64,000 nucleotides of DNA from Strongyloides papillosus. Its lineage: Eukaryota; Nematoda; Chromadorea; Rhabditida; Strongyloididae. This document shows positions 46,841 to 57,460 of the stretch, piece by piece. Both the position numbers and the translations under genes were made by a program. The notes under the pieces were generated by a model. That model was not told the DNA's origin. It worked only from the letters and a program-made list of their open reading frames with translations, and ran no database searches. The DNA lies in NCBI GenBank assembly GCA_005656395.1, contig SRSI01000038.1, positions 62,001-126,000 on the forward strand, given 5' to 3'. Each line of letters starts with the position of its first letter. Position 1 is the first letter of the stretch.

Positions 46841-46960
46841 GACTTACACCACTAATAGTTTCCAAGAAGTTTCTTATCCAAGTATTAAAATATCTTTCGA
46901 CTGATTCGCTTTAGAGATCGGACGGGATTCCGTGTATTTCAGCCGAATATGAGCATAAAA
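46841..46960 (-). rRNA. 5S rRNA-like gene (120 nt)
   Basis: On the minus strand the 120-nt sequence runs from TTTTATGCTC to GGTGTAAGTC. It carries GGAATCCCGTCCGATCTC, AGCGAATCAGTCG and AATACTTGGATAAGAAAC at the spacing of 5S rRNA. The ends can pair (TTATGC with GTGTAA, allowing G-U), and a T-run terminator (TCTTTTTTTT) follows directly. Several usually invariant bases differ, for example TAAAGCGAATCA for GAAGCTAAGCA. It may be a divergent functional gene, a pseudogene, or a 5S-derived SINE head. The other copy lies about 790 bp away on the same strand. Confidence 0.6.
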
Positions 46961-47329
46961 CGTTATAATTATTTTTCACATAATTATTAAAAATGTTATT
47001 TTACTATGAACACTAGTAATACAAACTACATTAAAAATTTTATTAAAACATATTTAATGATATTAAATTAGTGTAGAATTTTTTTAATATGATATAAACA
47101 AAAAAAAATGAGACAAATTTTAACAATTCTTAGTAAATGTAATAAAAAGCTCTACCTATAAAAAAATATCAAGCGACAAAAAAATGTTTAAAACGAAGAA
47201 CATCATTAGGTTTTACCATAAAGTGTTCCTTTTATTTTACAAAAATGTATATGTTCAATATTTCGAAACAATGTAAACTGTTATTGAATTTTAATATTTT
47301 GTATAATATCATGCTAATTTTAAGGCTCC
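46961..47329. other. A+T-rich stretch with an old repeat
   Basis: No gene. Parts resemble 11800-12000 (ACAAATTTTAACAATTCTTA-like followed by ATGTAATAAAA), a weak dispersed repeat. Confidence 0.35.
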
Positions 47330-48092
47330 GGATGAACTCACCTATATACTTTCCCAAATAACTTCCACATAGGATTTTTTTTTAAATTTTCATTGGGTGC
47401 ACGTATATTCATCAAGAATTTATATGGGAAATTCCCTATATACGTAACGGCTAATTTGCTTTTTTCCGGTCTTGTACTCCTACAATGATTTCCCTGTTAT
47501 TGTTGGATAAGTGTTCCATATGTTGGTGTATTTTACAATTCAGGATAACATTATTATTTATAATTAATTTTTTAAAATGGTATTTGAACTTATATACGAT
47601 TTTAATGGTATTGTTCTAAAGTATTGGACACTGTTTTTTGAAGAAAAATATGATAAAATAAAAATTTTCCCCAGTGAATAATCAAATTCTTTTTACAAAC
47701 GTCTACTTTTTTATTTCAAAGGGATGGGGGTGTGATAAATGCAGTGCTATAATAAACTGAATCCAAAGGAATATCAAAAAAATGCCTTCACTATTTTGGA
47801 TTTTAACCTCCTAGGAAATTTAGAAATCGCTGTGAGACCTAGAGAAAAAGCAAATTAGCTTTTGGTGAACTAACGTGCCCCCGCTGTAAATAGAGATCCA
47901 ATGTGTATAAAAAATGAAAAATATAAAAAACTTTATGAAACTTTTGATCAAAGCAATATTTTTACCTATCTTACTATGTTTTAATTATTTTTGCATATAT
48001 AAAATTAAATAAATAATTTTTAAAATAATTGCATAATTTATATGGATATTATATATAGTGCGTATATACGCACTTGGTGAGTTCACCCGTCC
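47330..48092. mobile_element. Inverted-repeat element (GGATGAACTCACC ends) with a nested MITE
   Basis: GGATGAACTCACC at 47330 is mirrored by GGTGAGTTCACCCGTCC at 48076-48092, giving a unit of about 760 bp. A second inverted pair lies inside (see 47395-47882). No clear duplication was identified for the outer pair. Confidence 0.5.
47395..47882. mobile_element. MITE with MULE-like GGGTGCACGT ends (488 bp), not in a tRNA
   Basis: The left end GGGTGCACGTATATTCATCA and inverted right end GGGGGCACGTTAGTTCACCA both lead into GCTAATTTGCTTTTT, so the repeats extend at least 70 bp. The terminal motif resembles the tRNA-inserted MULE-like MITEs, but no 9-bp duplication and no tRNA sequence flank it. 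Confidence 0.6.
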
Positions 48093-49344
48093 TCAATTTT
48101 AAAGTCTAACTTGTATTAGAATATATTATAAAATACGTTAATAGTAATCTATTTTTTCTTTTTCAGTTTTGAAAACATATTATATAATAGGTCATTAAAA
48201 GTAGTTTTCAAGTAACATAATTTAAAAAATCTTTATTAGAAGCGAAAATTCTATAAATGAATGTTTTATTATTCAAGGTTCATTTATGCATCTTGATATT
48301 TTGAGAACAATTACTAAACTCTTTTAACATTAATACATCTTTTCAAATGTTCGACATAAAATTTTTAAGCTTCAGTTTATTATATCTTAGTTAAAACTCT
48401 TGGAAGACACAGTATCTAAAATAATGGATAATTACATTCACCCTTTAACAAAAAAATTAAGTATTGATAATATGATAATTTGTAATTATACAAATATAAT
48501 GTTAAGAAGTGGTTTTATCTAATTACAATAATAACTTATTCTTATACACTAATAATCATATTTTTCAACTGATAAATATGTGCGGTGATAACCATTAACT
48601 TGAATATTACTAAATTATATTACAGCTTATATCTATTTTTATTGTATTTAAAAAATTAGATTTTTAATAAAATCGTCTCCTTTTAAATCATTAAAAAATG
48701 TAATTAAAAAAAACGACAAAACTTTTGAGACAATCTATATATTAACGTGTAAATGCAAATTTTAAAAGTTAAATAAAAGTTTGACGGATAAATGTTTAGA
48801 ATTTTTTAATAACTTTCATTAACAAATATTTAAATGTTTTGTAAAATTGTAATTCTATAAATATATGATTATACACAAAAAAGAATACAGATTTGTTTTT
48901 TAACGTAGTGAAGTGGTTTAAATGTTTTTATTTGTGGCACTTCTTTCTTATTTTTACTTTAAATGTTAGATATTTTATATTTATTAACAATATTGATATA
49001 ATTTTTAACAATTTAATCTTTTTAAATCGTTTTTTAAAATCTTATAAAAATCAACATATTAAATATTTTGATAAAAAAAACACATATAAATTTTTTATAA
49101 AAGTTTATTTTAAAATGGACATAAATCTATATAAAAATAAAAGATATATTGTAGATGTAATTAACAATTGTGTTCCAATAAACTAAAAGGTTTACACTTT
49201 TCAAAACAAAATGTTTTTAATGACAAAAACATATTATTAATTATCTGCAGAATTTTTGTCAGTTAAAGAACAAAAAATATTTTATATTTTGTAGAAAAAT
49301 AAAAAAATATTTGAAAAGAGTTTTTTAGTTTGAATATTTTATTC
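48093..49344. other. A+T-rich intergenic stretch
   Basis: No supportable gene. The frame at 48893-49186 is Phe/Ile/Asn-rich noise without an ATG start. Confidence 0.45.
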
Positions 49345-49677
49345 TCAACGTCTTCCATTAGGTCTTGCTGTTGTTGTTAAACTGTCCAATCTTGTAGCTA
49401 TAGAGGCTATTTGTGACTGTAATTGTGTTAATGCTTGTCTAACTTGTTGTATTCTTGTTTGTTTGTTTTTTCTTTTTCTTCTTCTACTTTTTTTTGATTT
49501 ACTTTGTCTTTTTTCAATTGACTTCATATCTTCTTCATCATTTAAAATAGCCGGTTATTGTAGATTATCAATGCTTTTAATGTTATTAGAAACTAAATCA
49601 TTTTTGCTTTCAAAAGATTCAGTTAATAATATATTAATGAGTAATATAAATACAATAACTAATTTAATACTTTTCAT
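49345..49677 (-). pseudogene. Small putative secreted basic protein, one in-frame stop
   Basis: From an ATG at 49677 the minus strand encodes MKSIKLVIVFILLINILLTE, a clear signal-peptide-like start, then SFESKNDLVSNNIKSIDNLQ and a TAA. In the same frame it continues for about 70 codons with a strongly basic block (SKSKKSRRRKRKNK) and a coiled-coil-like tail (VRQALTQLQSQIASIATRLD), ending at 49345. Total length without the stop would be about 110 aa. I do not recognise it. This is one of the few stretches that looks like a host gene rather than a transposon. The single stop suggests a recent pseudogene, stop read-through, or two pieces of a spliced gene. Confidence 0.4.
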
Positions 49678-50302
49678 TATTAAAATAGCATGTTATAATG
49701 AAAAATTACTACTTTTTTATACCTTTAAAATATTTATTTTTATCAAAAATTAAAATAATTCATTGTTTACATTGATATAGATTTTTTTAATAAATAAATT
49801 TGTTAGATTGTTTTAATAAAATTTATTAACTTTCTACTATAAAAAAATGTATGGTTTTGGAGTAACATAAAATAAATATGTTTGTGCCATTACATCTTAT
49901 GGTACTAATATTTTAAGTGAGAAATTTATAATAATAATCAATAAGTATAGAAAGTGTAACAAGAATAATTACGATTTTAAAAAATTTTTTGCTAGTTTAA
50001 TTTAGAAGAATTGTTTTGATCTTATAAATTTTTCATTCACAGCGCAAATTTCCTAAATAAAAGAACATTTTAAAACATTTTTTTTAATAATATAAAATTT
50101 ACTTTCTACTTTTTCTGTGATGTTTAATCTTCTATGAGACAAGAAATTTAGTTTTCTTTTTAGCAAAAGTTTTGATAATTATTATCAGTTATTTAATAGA
50201 AATTTTAAGATATAGATTTTAATGATTTTAGACCACAAAAACTATTTTACATTTAAAAAAGTTTTTTATGAAATTATTTTAATTAATTTTTACTTTTAAT
50301 GT
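49678..50302. other. A+T-rich intergenic stretch
   Basis: Nothing supportable was seen before the LTR retrotransposon. Confidence 0.5.
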
Positions 50303-50467
50303 AAGTAATAAATTTATTGGGTTGACGACTCTATAATAATATATAACAATTAATAAAATATAAAAACACCTCTTATAAAATAAAATTAAGTTAAAATGAC
50401 GAATAAGCAATTTCTTTAAGTTTATATAGTAAACTTAATCCCTTCATTGTCATCAATATTACCACTT
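50303..50467 (-). repeat. 3' LTR (165 bp)
   Basis: Matches 55175-55339 except at two sites (GGGTTGAC against GGATTGAC, and AATCCCTT against AATTCCTT). Confidence 0.92.
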
Positions 50468-50498
50468 TGCCCTCTCCCATATGGTTATTCATAATTTG

Positions 50499-53400
50499 TT
50501 AATTTTGATTCGGATCCAACTTAATTTGATCCAATCCGACTTTTCTAAATCTTCCACTTGTAGCATTAATTTTACTAACAAAATAAATATTTCTCTCATC
50601 ATCTTTTCCTTTTATAATAAAACCAGATTCCCATGTAGGTGTAAACTTCATCATTTTATCCTTAAAATTATGTTGTTTCAACATAACCTTGGCACCTGCT
50701 ACTAACCTCTCTGTTCTAGATGGTTGATGTGCACTAGCATTCTCATTTTGAATAAGTTTATTCCTGGTAACTGCTACAACATCTCTATTAATTTTCCACG
50801 CCATTTGTCTAATAGCTTCATTTCTATTAGAATCCATAATATAACTAACATCCATATTCTCATCAACATCAATCTTGTGATAAATCTCCCACCCAAAAAA
50901 TAACATGTGTGGAGTACTTGTTGTTGTTGAATGTGGAACATTATTATAATAATAAACAATTTTTCTTAAGACTTCAGGCCAAATTGATTGTGTATATACA
51001 TCAGTTATAAGCTTTCTTGCTGATTTCTGAATTGTCAATAGAAATCTTTCAACATCACTTTGATGACGATGTTGATGTGCAACACCTATCTCCCAATTAC
51101 ATCCATAATCATCCTTAAGTAATTTTCCCACTTTCATGAAATAATGTGCTCCATCAGACATAAAAGTTCTAGCACAACCAAAAGGGTATATACATGCTCT
51201 TTCGATACATTGCTTTACTTCATCTGCCATACACGTTTTTGAAAATTCTATGAAACCATATTTCGTACAAAGATCAATTCCTACTACAGCATACTTGAAG
51301 CCATTCTCATCACTTAATAATGGGCCTAATAAATCCCACATAACCTTAACCATTGGTTCATCAACTGGTTTAGCTGACATGAATACTTTACCATCTTTTG
51401 GATCTTCAGCATTACTACAACTAACACACTTTTCTAAAAACATTTTATAATGTTTAGAAATTCCCTTCCAACCTACTCTTCTACGAAGTAATGGATAACT
51501 ACGACTATATGACGCATGTCCAAAATTCGTATGAAAAGCATCAAACCATTTTCTTTTTGTATCCTCATCCGGATTCTCTAACTTTACAGGTAACAACATT
51601 CTCTGAGACTTTTCCATTAAATTATCCTGTTCCTCTCCAGTTATCCTTAACGCATATTGACGTGACAATGCATCCGAAAATATTTGTGCCACTCCTGGTA
51701 CAAAATGAATCGACAACGGATACTCAGCCAAAGCCATAAGATACTTGAACAAGTAAGAATACTCATGAGATGATCCATTCCAAATTCTTACCAAGTTTAA
51801 ATGATCCGTTAAAACCAATGTTCTACTGCATTCAATAATATCCGAGAAATGATGAACAGCATGCACCAACGCTCTCAATTCAATCATCAACGGTGGAACT
51901 GACTTTCCATACGATGTTTTCTTAGAATAATAAGCAACTGGTCTAAGCTTCTTAACAACATCACAAAATTGAAATAAAGTTCCTCCTTCAGCTCCTTGGG
52001 ATGCATCAGTCATCAGATAATATTCTTTATTTGCCACTGGTAACTTAAGATATGAAATATCTCTTATCATTTCCTTAACTTTCAAGAATTCTTTTTCACA
52101 TGTCTGGGTCCACGTGAATCTCCTATCCTTTCTCAACAAGGACGTTAACTCCATTGTATTTTTCGCAAATTCTTTTATCCATGGTCTCAAATATTGCACA
52201 AGTCCTAAAAATCTCCTTACACTTTTAGACGACTTCGGCCTTTCATAAGACGTTATTGGATCTACAAATTTCATCGCTGGTTTACAACCTTCATCAGCAT
52301 CAATAATTATACTGAGATACTGAATTTGTTTCACAGCAAATACACATTTCTTTATATTCAAACATAACCGTGATTTTGTTAACAATTGAAATATATCATC
52401 TAACACTTCACAATGATATTTTACATTATCGTTCGTACCTATCAATATATCATCTTGATATGGTAAAACAACTACATAATTTCCATTTTGAACATCTAAA
52501 CTGTCAATTTTCTCTCTCAGTTTTCCATCAAAATTCAACTCATCTCCATGATGATCATTGTAATCTAATTTCTCACTTCTTATTGCATAATTTTCACTTC
52601 CTTCTAATTCTTCAACTAACTTTCGTTCATTCAACTTATCATCAACTTCACTTTGATGCATACCAACTTTCTTCAAGAATGATAATAATTCATTATCATT
52701 TTCCATTATTTTTTTCATTCTTTCTTTCTCCTTAGTAAATTCATCCTCCGAACATACAACATTATTAAATTCTAATTTTGGTGTCCAGTATGCACTTATA
52801 ATATTATCAATAACATATTGAGCATATTGCGGTGCACAACTCAATCCAAATGGTAATCGTTTAAAGCGATAACTCTCACCTGTCAATGGATTCAGGAAAC
52901 CTAAAATTCTTCGACTATCCAATTCACCTTCCTTAGGTTCATCAAAACTCAATTGCAAATAGTAGCTTGCTAAGTCCAACTTCGAGAACAATTTACACTT
53001 ACTTAACAAAATCTTCTGCTGATTAAATGTAAGTGTTTTACTTATTTTCCCAGGATCAGGAGCCGCTAATATCTTATTTACAGGTCTACAGTCCAAACAT
53101 GTTCTGTAATCTTGCAAATTTATATTAGACATCATAACCGATGTGCCATTCCTGTTCATAAGTGTTCTATCCTCATTGAATAACTTTTCTACCTCATTTA
53201 CTTTTGGTACTACCAGGACATTCATTTGAATCAAGATATCTTCACTCTTTTCAACAATTCCATCCTTCTCCCATTGTTTAATTTGCAAGTCCATAATCTG
53301 TTTCTTCCGAAATGGAACATTATAACGTGCTACAACAGGCATTTCATTTTCATTTACATTTACCTTTAACGCAGGTATCTTCACAACACATTCACTTAAT

Positions 53401-55055
53401 GGTTCATTTTCAACTCTAATAATTGACGGATACTTATCAATCAATTTCATCTGCAACTCTTCTCCTAATTGAGAGCTTGCTATTCTTCTAGAAGACTCTT
53501 TACCTTTCTCTCCAGAAGCATTTGACATAACAAAAACTCTTCTATTAAAAACATAAACAGCTTTTTCATCATAATCCAACGACATTTTCAATGCTGGTAA
53601 TGTTGAACTGCCTAATATTAATTCATAACGTTCATATTTATCACATATTTCCATATCATCAACAACCAAGAATGTTGTTTTAACTTCAACATCAACACCA
53701 GTTATTCTAAGTTTAACAATTATTTTCCCCAACGTATTCCAAGATCCATTGTTTGCTAACATCAATGTTTCTTTACTTGTACATTCTAATTGTTCTTTTT
53801 CAAACCCGAGTCTCAACGCTACTTTTAAAGGACATATAGATCGTGAGCTTCCGGTGTCCAGTAACCCCTCTGTCTGCACAACTTTTCCTTTCCCATAACG
53901 TTCTAACTCAACCGGTAGATAAAATTCAACAGGTCCTTTTTCTTCACCTGACATTTTCTCCTTTATTTTTAACGGTTTAACAGCCTTCTTCAATTCTTCT
54001 GACTCAATTGAAGAATTCTCTCTATTCATTTGAACTCTCATACATGCAAAATCTTCTTGACGTTCATCAATCATTCTCTGAATCATCAACTTTTGCTTTT
54101 CATTTTCTTCGGTCAATTTTCTGATCTTCTCTTCCAAACTGTCGTGATCTTGAACTCTCTTAGCATTCAAATTACCCTTCTTTTGATAATCAGGTACAGC
54201 TTCAGTCTTTTTCACTTGACAATTCTTAGATCTATGACCAACAATACCACATGAATGACATTTTCCACTAAACTGTTGTTGATTACCGCTTTTAGCTTTA
54301 TCAAACTTCTCAAGCTTTTCAACTTTCTTACTATTCTTATTCACCCTCAAGAATGCCCAATATGGTACCAAAACACTGATAATATCCTGATTCGATTGAA
54401 TTCTATCCTTATGATCAAACAGCTTATTCCATGTATGACTATTGCGTTCATACTTTTCTAATACTCTTCGAATCTTCAATTCCATCATGTGCTTCTTATC
54501 AACTGTACTCATATTCTGGTGCGCTCTATCAAACAAATCCAATAGTTTTGTCAAACTTTCTTCAGTCATCTCAGCCTCATAGTGCTGTAATCTTAACAAC
54601 GCACTGTCAGTAGAGTCATCCATTTTTTCAAAAATTGCGATGATTTCATCCATGCTCATGTCATCATTCTTGACATTTTCCAATACTCGCATATGTTTCT
54701 CATCCAATTTTGCTAATACATAATTTTTAAAATTACCAGTTATTTGATCAATTGCTAAAACAGCCTTCAAACGTTTTACATAAGAAACAACACTGCCTTC
54801 TTTCTGACTATATATCGGATAGTTCATCCAACCACTCATCTTGCAAGTCAACAGTTCTTTCTTTATCGATAAATCGTTCTTTCCTATAATGCTCTTTTTG
54901 ACCAACTTTGTTATTTTAACTGCGTCACTATCACCTTTTTCCAGACAAACTTTAAATAGTTTTTCTTTCTCTTCCTCAGATAATTGAATCTTCAGGCTTT
55001 CTAAAGCTAAGTTCATACACTTCTTAACTATCTCGTGCTCCTGATCTTTCAACAT
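50499..55055 (-). CDS. Gag-Pol polyprotein of Ty3/gypsy type (1518 aa)
   Basis: This single intact ORF runs from ATG at 55055. Residues 1-260 form a Gag-like helical region, followed by a CCHC knuckle CHSCGIVGHRSKNC (about 264-277). The aspartic protease has LLDTGSSRS near 397. The reverse transcriptase has LFSKLDLASYYLQL (about 690), LPFGLSCAP and YQDDIL (about 863). RNase H has LMTDASQGAEGG (about 1014). Integrase has a CVSCSNAE zinc segment (about 1213) and a DDE core: VMWDLLGPLL, FMSDGAHYF and QSDVERF (about 1240, 1300, 1335). The protease-RT-RNaseH-integrase order is that of Ty3/gypsy. An unusual charged insertion of about 100 residues lies between LPFGLSCAP and YQDDIL, where relatives have about 35. 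Gag and Pol are fused in one frame, so no frameshift is needed. Confidence 0.95.
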   Translation of the reverse strand: MLKDQEHEIVKKCMNLALESLKIQLSEEEKEKLFKVCLEKGDSDAVKITKLVKKSIIGKNDLSIKKELLTCKMSGWMNYPIYSQKEGSVVSYVKRLKAVLAIDQITGNFKNYVLAKLDEKHMRVLENVKNDDMSMDEIIAIFEKMDDSTDSALLRLQHYEAEMTEESLTKLLDLFDRAHQNMSTVDKKHMMELKIRRVLEKYERNSHTWNKLFDHKDRIQSNQDIISVLVPYWAFLRVNKNSKKVEKLEKFDKAKSGNQQQFSGKCHSCGIVGHRSKNCQVKKTEAVPDYQKKGNLNAKRVQDHDSLEEKIRKLTEENEKQKLMIQRMIDERQEDFACMRVQMNRENSSIESEELKKAVKPLKIKEKMSGEEKGPVEFYLPVELERYGKGKVVQTEGLLDTGSSRSICPLKVALRLGFEKEQLECTSKETLMLANNGSWNTLGKIIVKLRITGVDVEVKTTFLVVDDMEICDKYERYELILGSSTLPALKMSLDYDEKAVYVFNRRVFVMSNASGEKGKESSRRIASSQLGEELQMKLIDKYPSIIRVENEPLSECVVKIPALKVNVNENEMPVVARYNVPFRKKQIMDLQIKQWEKDGIVEKSEDILIQMNVLVVPKVNEVEKLFNEDRTLMNRNGTSVMMSNINLQDYRTCLDCRPVNKILAAPDPGKISKTLTFNQQKILLSKCKLFSKLDLASYYLQLSFDEPKEGELDSRRILGFLNPLTGESYRFKRLPFGLSCAPQYAQYVIDNIISAYWTPKLEFNNVVCSEDEFTKEKERMKKIMENDNELLSFLKKVGMHQSEVDDKLNERKLVEELEGSENYAIRSEKLDYNDHHGDELNFDGKLREKIDSLDVQNGNYVVVLPYQDDILIGTNDNVKYHCEVLDDIFQLLTKSRLCLNIKKCVFAVKQIQYLSIIIDADEGCKPAMKFVDPITSYERPKSSKSVRRFLGLVQYLRPWIKEFAKNTMELTSLLRKDRRFTWTQTCEKEFLKVKEMIRDISYLKLPVANKEYYLMTDASQGAEGGTLFQFCDVVKKLRPVAYYSKKTSYGKSVPPLMIELRALVHAVHHFSDIIECSRTLVLTDHLNLVRIWNGSSHEYSYLFKYLMALAEYPLSIHFVPGVAQIFSDALSRQYALRITGEEQDNLMEKSQRMLLPVKLENPDEDTKRKWFDAFHTNFGHASYSRSYPLLRRRVGWKGISKHYKMFLEKCVSCSNAEDPKDGKVFMSAKPVDEPMVKVMWDLLGPLLSDENGFKYAVVGIDLCTKYGFIEFSKTCMADEVKQCIERACIYPFGCARTFMSDGAHYFMKVGKLLKDDYGCNWEIGVAHQHRHQSDVERFLLTIQKSARKLITDVYTQSIWPEVLRKIVYYYNNVPHSTTTSTPHMLFFGWEIYHKIDVDENMDVSYIMDSNRNEAIRQMAWKINRDVVAVTRNKLIQNENASAHQPSRTERLVAGAKVMLKQHNFKDKMMKFTPTWESGFIIKGKDDERNIYFVSKINATSGRFRKVGLDQIKLDPNQN

Positions 55056-55174
55056 CTACAGAGAAACTCAAATTCTGGCCTTATTCTCTTACTTGACTAG
55101 TCTACTTCGATCACTGATCACTAGAAGTAATGAATTCACCTATTACACCAAGTAATAAATCTACTTTATTACAA

Positions 55175-55339
55175 AAGTAATAAATTTATTGGATTGACGA
55201 CTCTATAATAATATATAACAATTAATAAAATATAAAAACACCTCTTATAAAATAAAATTAAGTTAAAATGACGAATAAGCAATTTCTTTAAGTTTATATA
55301 GTAAACTTAATTCCTTCATTGTCATCAATATTACCACTT
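55175..55339 (-). repeat. 5' LTR (165 bp)
   Basis: Direct repeat of 50303-50467; it carries A+T-rich TATA-like sequence (TTTATATAGTAAACTT). Confidence 0.92.
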
Positions 55340-56264
55340 GTACTCTATCATGGAATTAGTAGAAACGAAAAATTAATATCACAATTTTTTTTCTAAAACA
55401 CATTTTTTTAGAAATAATTTTAATTCCAATAAATTTTTTATTTTAGATATGATATCAATGAATCTTTAAATATTTTCTAGGAAGTTGTTAAAATTTGGTT
55501 CTTTCTATAAATTTGCAAATATAGAAAAATGAAGGGTTTAATAACTATTTTAAAGTATTATTTTAAGAGAAAGATAATTGTAATGAGAGTGAATCGAAAG
55601 TGTAGAATCAATCAATTAGAAATATGGCAATCGATTGGTGCATTAAGCTAACAATTTTTTTTCTTTACTAATAAGGCTTTATACAAAGATAGATTTGTAA
55701 AGTTTTAAATTTAGATTTGAACTAAAACAATCATGTATGATATTTGAATGAATTTAATCTCTACTACGGAAATTTATATTGTATAATTATTATATGTTTT
55801 AAAAAATTTATCAGTTCTTGGAAAAAAATCATGCTTTTATTATTGTATTAATTTGAATAAACACATAAAAATAGAACAATTTTACATTAAATATAATGCT
55901 ACACCTACATAAAAAACTAAATTTTATTCTAATCATAAAAATATCAAAGAGCGACAATAGAAATATATGTTTGACAATTTGAAGTAATGTAACTTTTTTA
56001 ATCTTGATATTTTATTATTAGATTATTCTCATATAAGAACTAATTTGTTTTCTATAATGTATTATGAAATATATTATTAAAAGTCAATTTCGTGTAAAGT
56101 TGTTAGTGTTCATAACAAAAATCATTCTTTAAACTTTTTACCAACAACAATAGATTCAGAAATTTTCTAACAGTTTTAATGAAACGCAATGATTATTTAA
56201 CTATATAAATTTAAATACTTAAAAATTATATACTAACCATGAAAAAAAACGCAAACTGTAATTC
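55340..56264. other. A+T-rich stretch with an old repeat
   Basis: No gene. About 55980-56230 resembles 11995-12250 (AAGTCAATTTCGTGTAAAGT core). Confidence 0.4.
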
Positions 56265-56697
56265 TGCCTGAACGTTCAGGCAAAACGTATATATATAAAA
56301 GCCTTTTCAGAATGATTTCTAAAATAATGGAAGCATTTTACTCGACACGAAAATGTTAACGATTATTAAAAAAATGCATTTTATGTAATTTTCAAGGAAA
56401 TTACAAAAGTCTTATTTATTTTCTGATAAAGATAGTGCAATGCACCACTTGTTTGGCACTGCCGTCATTATTTACCTCATATAGAAAATGGGGAAGGGGA
56501 CACAAAATTTGAAAAAAAATAAGTTTTAAATGAATTTTTCCAGAATTTTTATATTTAATATCTTTTAAAGAATATATATTTGATTGCTTATTAAAAAAAC
56601 AATTAATTCTTATTTTAAAATATTTTTTTTATAAAAAAGCGACACTATTTGAACAATAGTTCTCTTTTATATGTACGTCTTGCCTGAACATTCAGCA
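56265..56697. mobile_element. MITE with palindromic ends (TGCCTGAACGTTCAGGCA)
   Basis: The left end is a perfect 18-bp palindrome followed by AAACGTATATATATAAAAG. The right end mirrors it (CTTTTATATGTACGTCTTGC then CTGAACATTCAGCA). Inverted, partial module M lies inside at about 56427-56480. The unit is about 430 bp, non-coding, with no clear duplication. Confidence 0.6.
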
Positions 56698-57179
56698 AAA
56701 GTGGTGGGTCCCAAAAAACATAATGTTATTATAATTTTTATAAGTTTAATTTTTAAAGATAGTACAAAAAAAGTTAAACTATTTGATGATTATAATTTCA
56801 TAAAAAATTATATCTAATAATAACTTCAACTATTGAAACATTTTAAAAAATATAACATGATATGTTAATAAATGATTTTTGTGAAAGCACTAATAAATTT
56901 ACAAAAAAATAAGATTCAATCCTGTAATTTAGAATGTGTTGTAGAAAAAAATTTATGTTTTAAGATAAAAATAATATCATTCAAAAATAACAACTTATTT
57001 TAATAAAATTGTAGTTATTGTTTTAGTCTTCATAAGCCAAATGTTAACGGTAAAATTATTCACAAGTCAAAAAAAGTTTAATTTTTATTGATGAGAAATT
57101 GTTAATGTATTTTTCATTAATTGTGCCTTTTTTTATTTTTATAAGTAGATCCACTTTTTAAAGATGTAGAAATAAATTT
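56698..57179. other. A+T-rich intergenic stretch
   Basis: Nothing supportable was seen. Confidence 0.5.
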
Positions 57180-57460
57180 CGTAAATTCTAATATCTAAAA
57201 TCCTAAAATGTTGTTATTATTTATAATATAGTTGTTTTATCGGCATTATCACTAAAACATCGATCTTATAACGATATAAATGTATTCGCTGTGTATTGAC
57301 TGACAAAAAAATTTATGTGGATGTAATGAAAAAGATTTGGGTTAGTATTAGTATGAAGTCATTGGTTTTTAAAGCCCGATTAGAGGTAATTAATGAATTC
57401 TGAGGTTGGTTATTCAGTTCTTAAAATTTTGAAATGAAATCAAAAATGGTTTCTAATAAT
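57180..57460 (+). repeat. Dispersed repeat with diverged module N (copy 2)
   Basis: Counterpart of 46320-46610; it includes TGTTGTTATTATTTATAATA, GGTTTTTAAAGCCCGATTAG and GAATTCTGAGGTTGGTTATT. Confidence 0.6.

Larger units (their letters stand above)
50303..55339 (-). mobile_element. Ty3/gypsy-type LTR retrotransposon, complete (5.04 kb)
   Basis: Two 165-bp direct repeats (50303-50467 and 55175-55339) differ at only two positions by eye and bracket one long gag-pol ORF. A polypurine tract (ATGGGAGAGGGCA on the minus strand, 50468-50480) abuts the 3' LTR. If the repeats are delimited by identity, the LTR ends are AAGTGG...TTACTT; a TG...CA pair lies slightly inside. No tRNA-complementary primer site or unambiguous target duplication was found. 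LTR similarity implies a recent insertion. Confidence 0.93.

Noticed and set aside
50298..55344. 4-5-bp target duplication for the gypsy element
   Set aside because: The flanks (…AATGT and GTACT…) share only GT with the LTR borders used; no convincing duplication.
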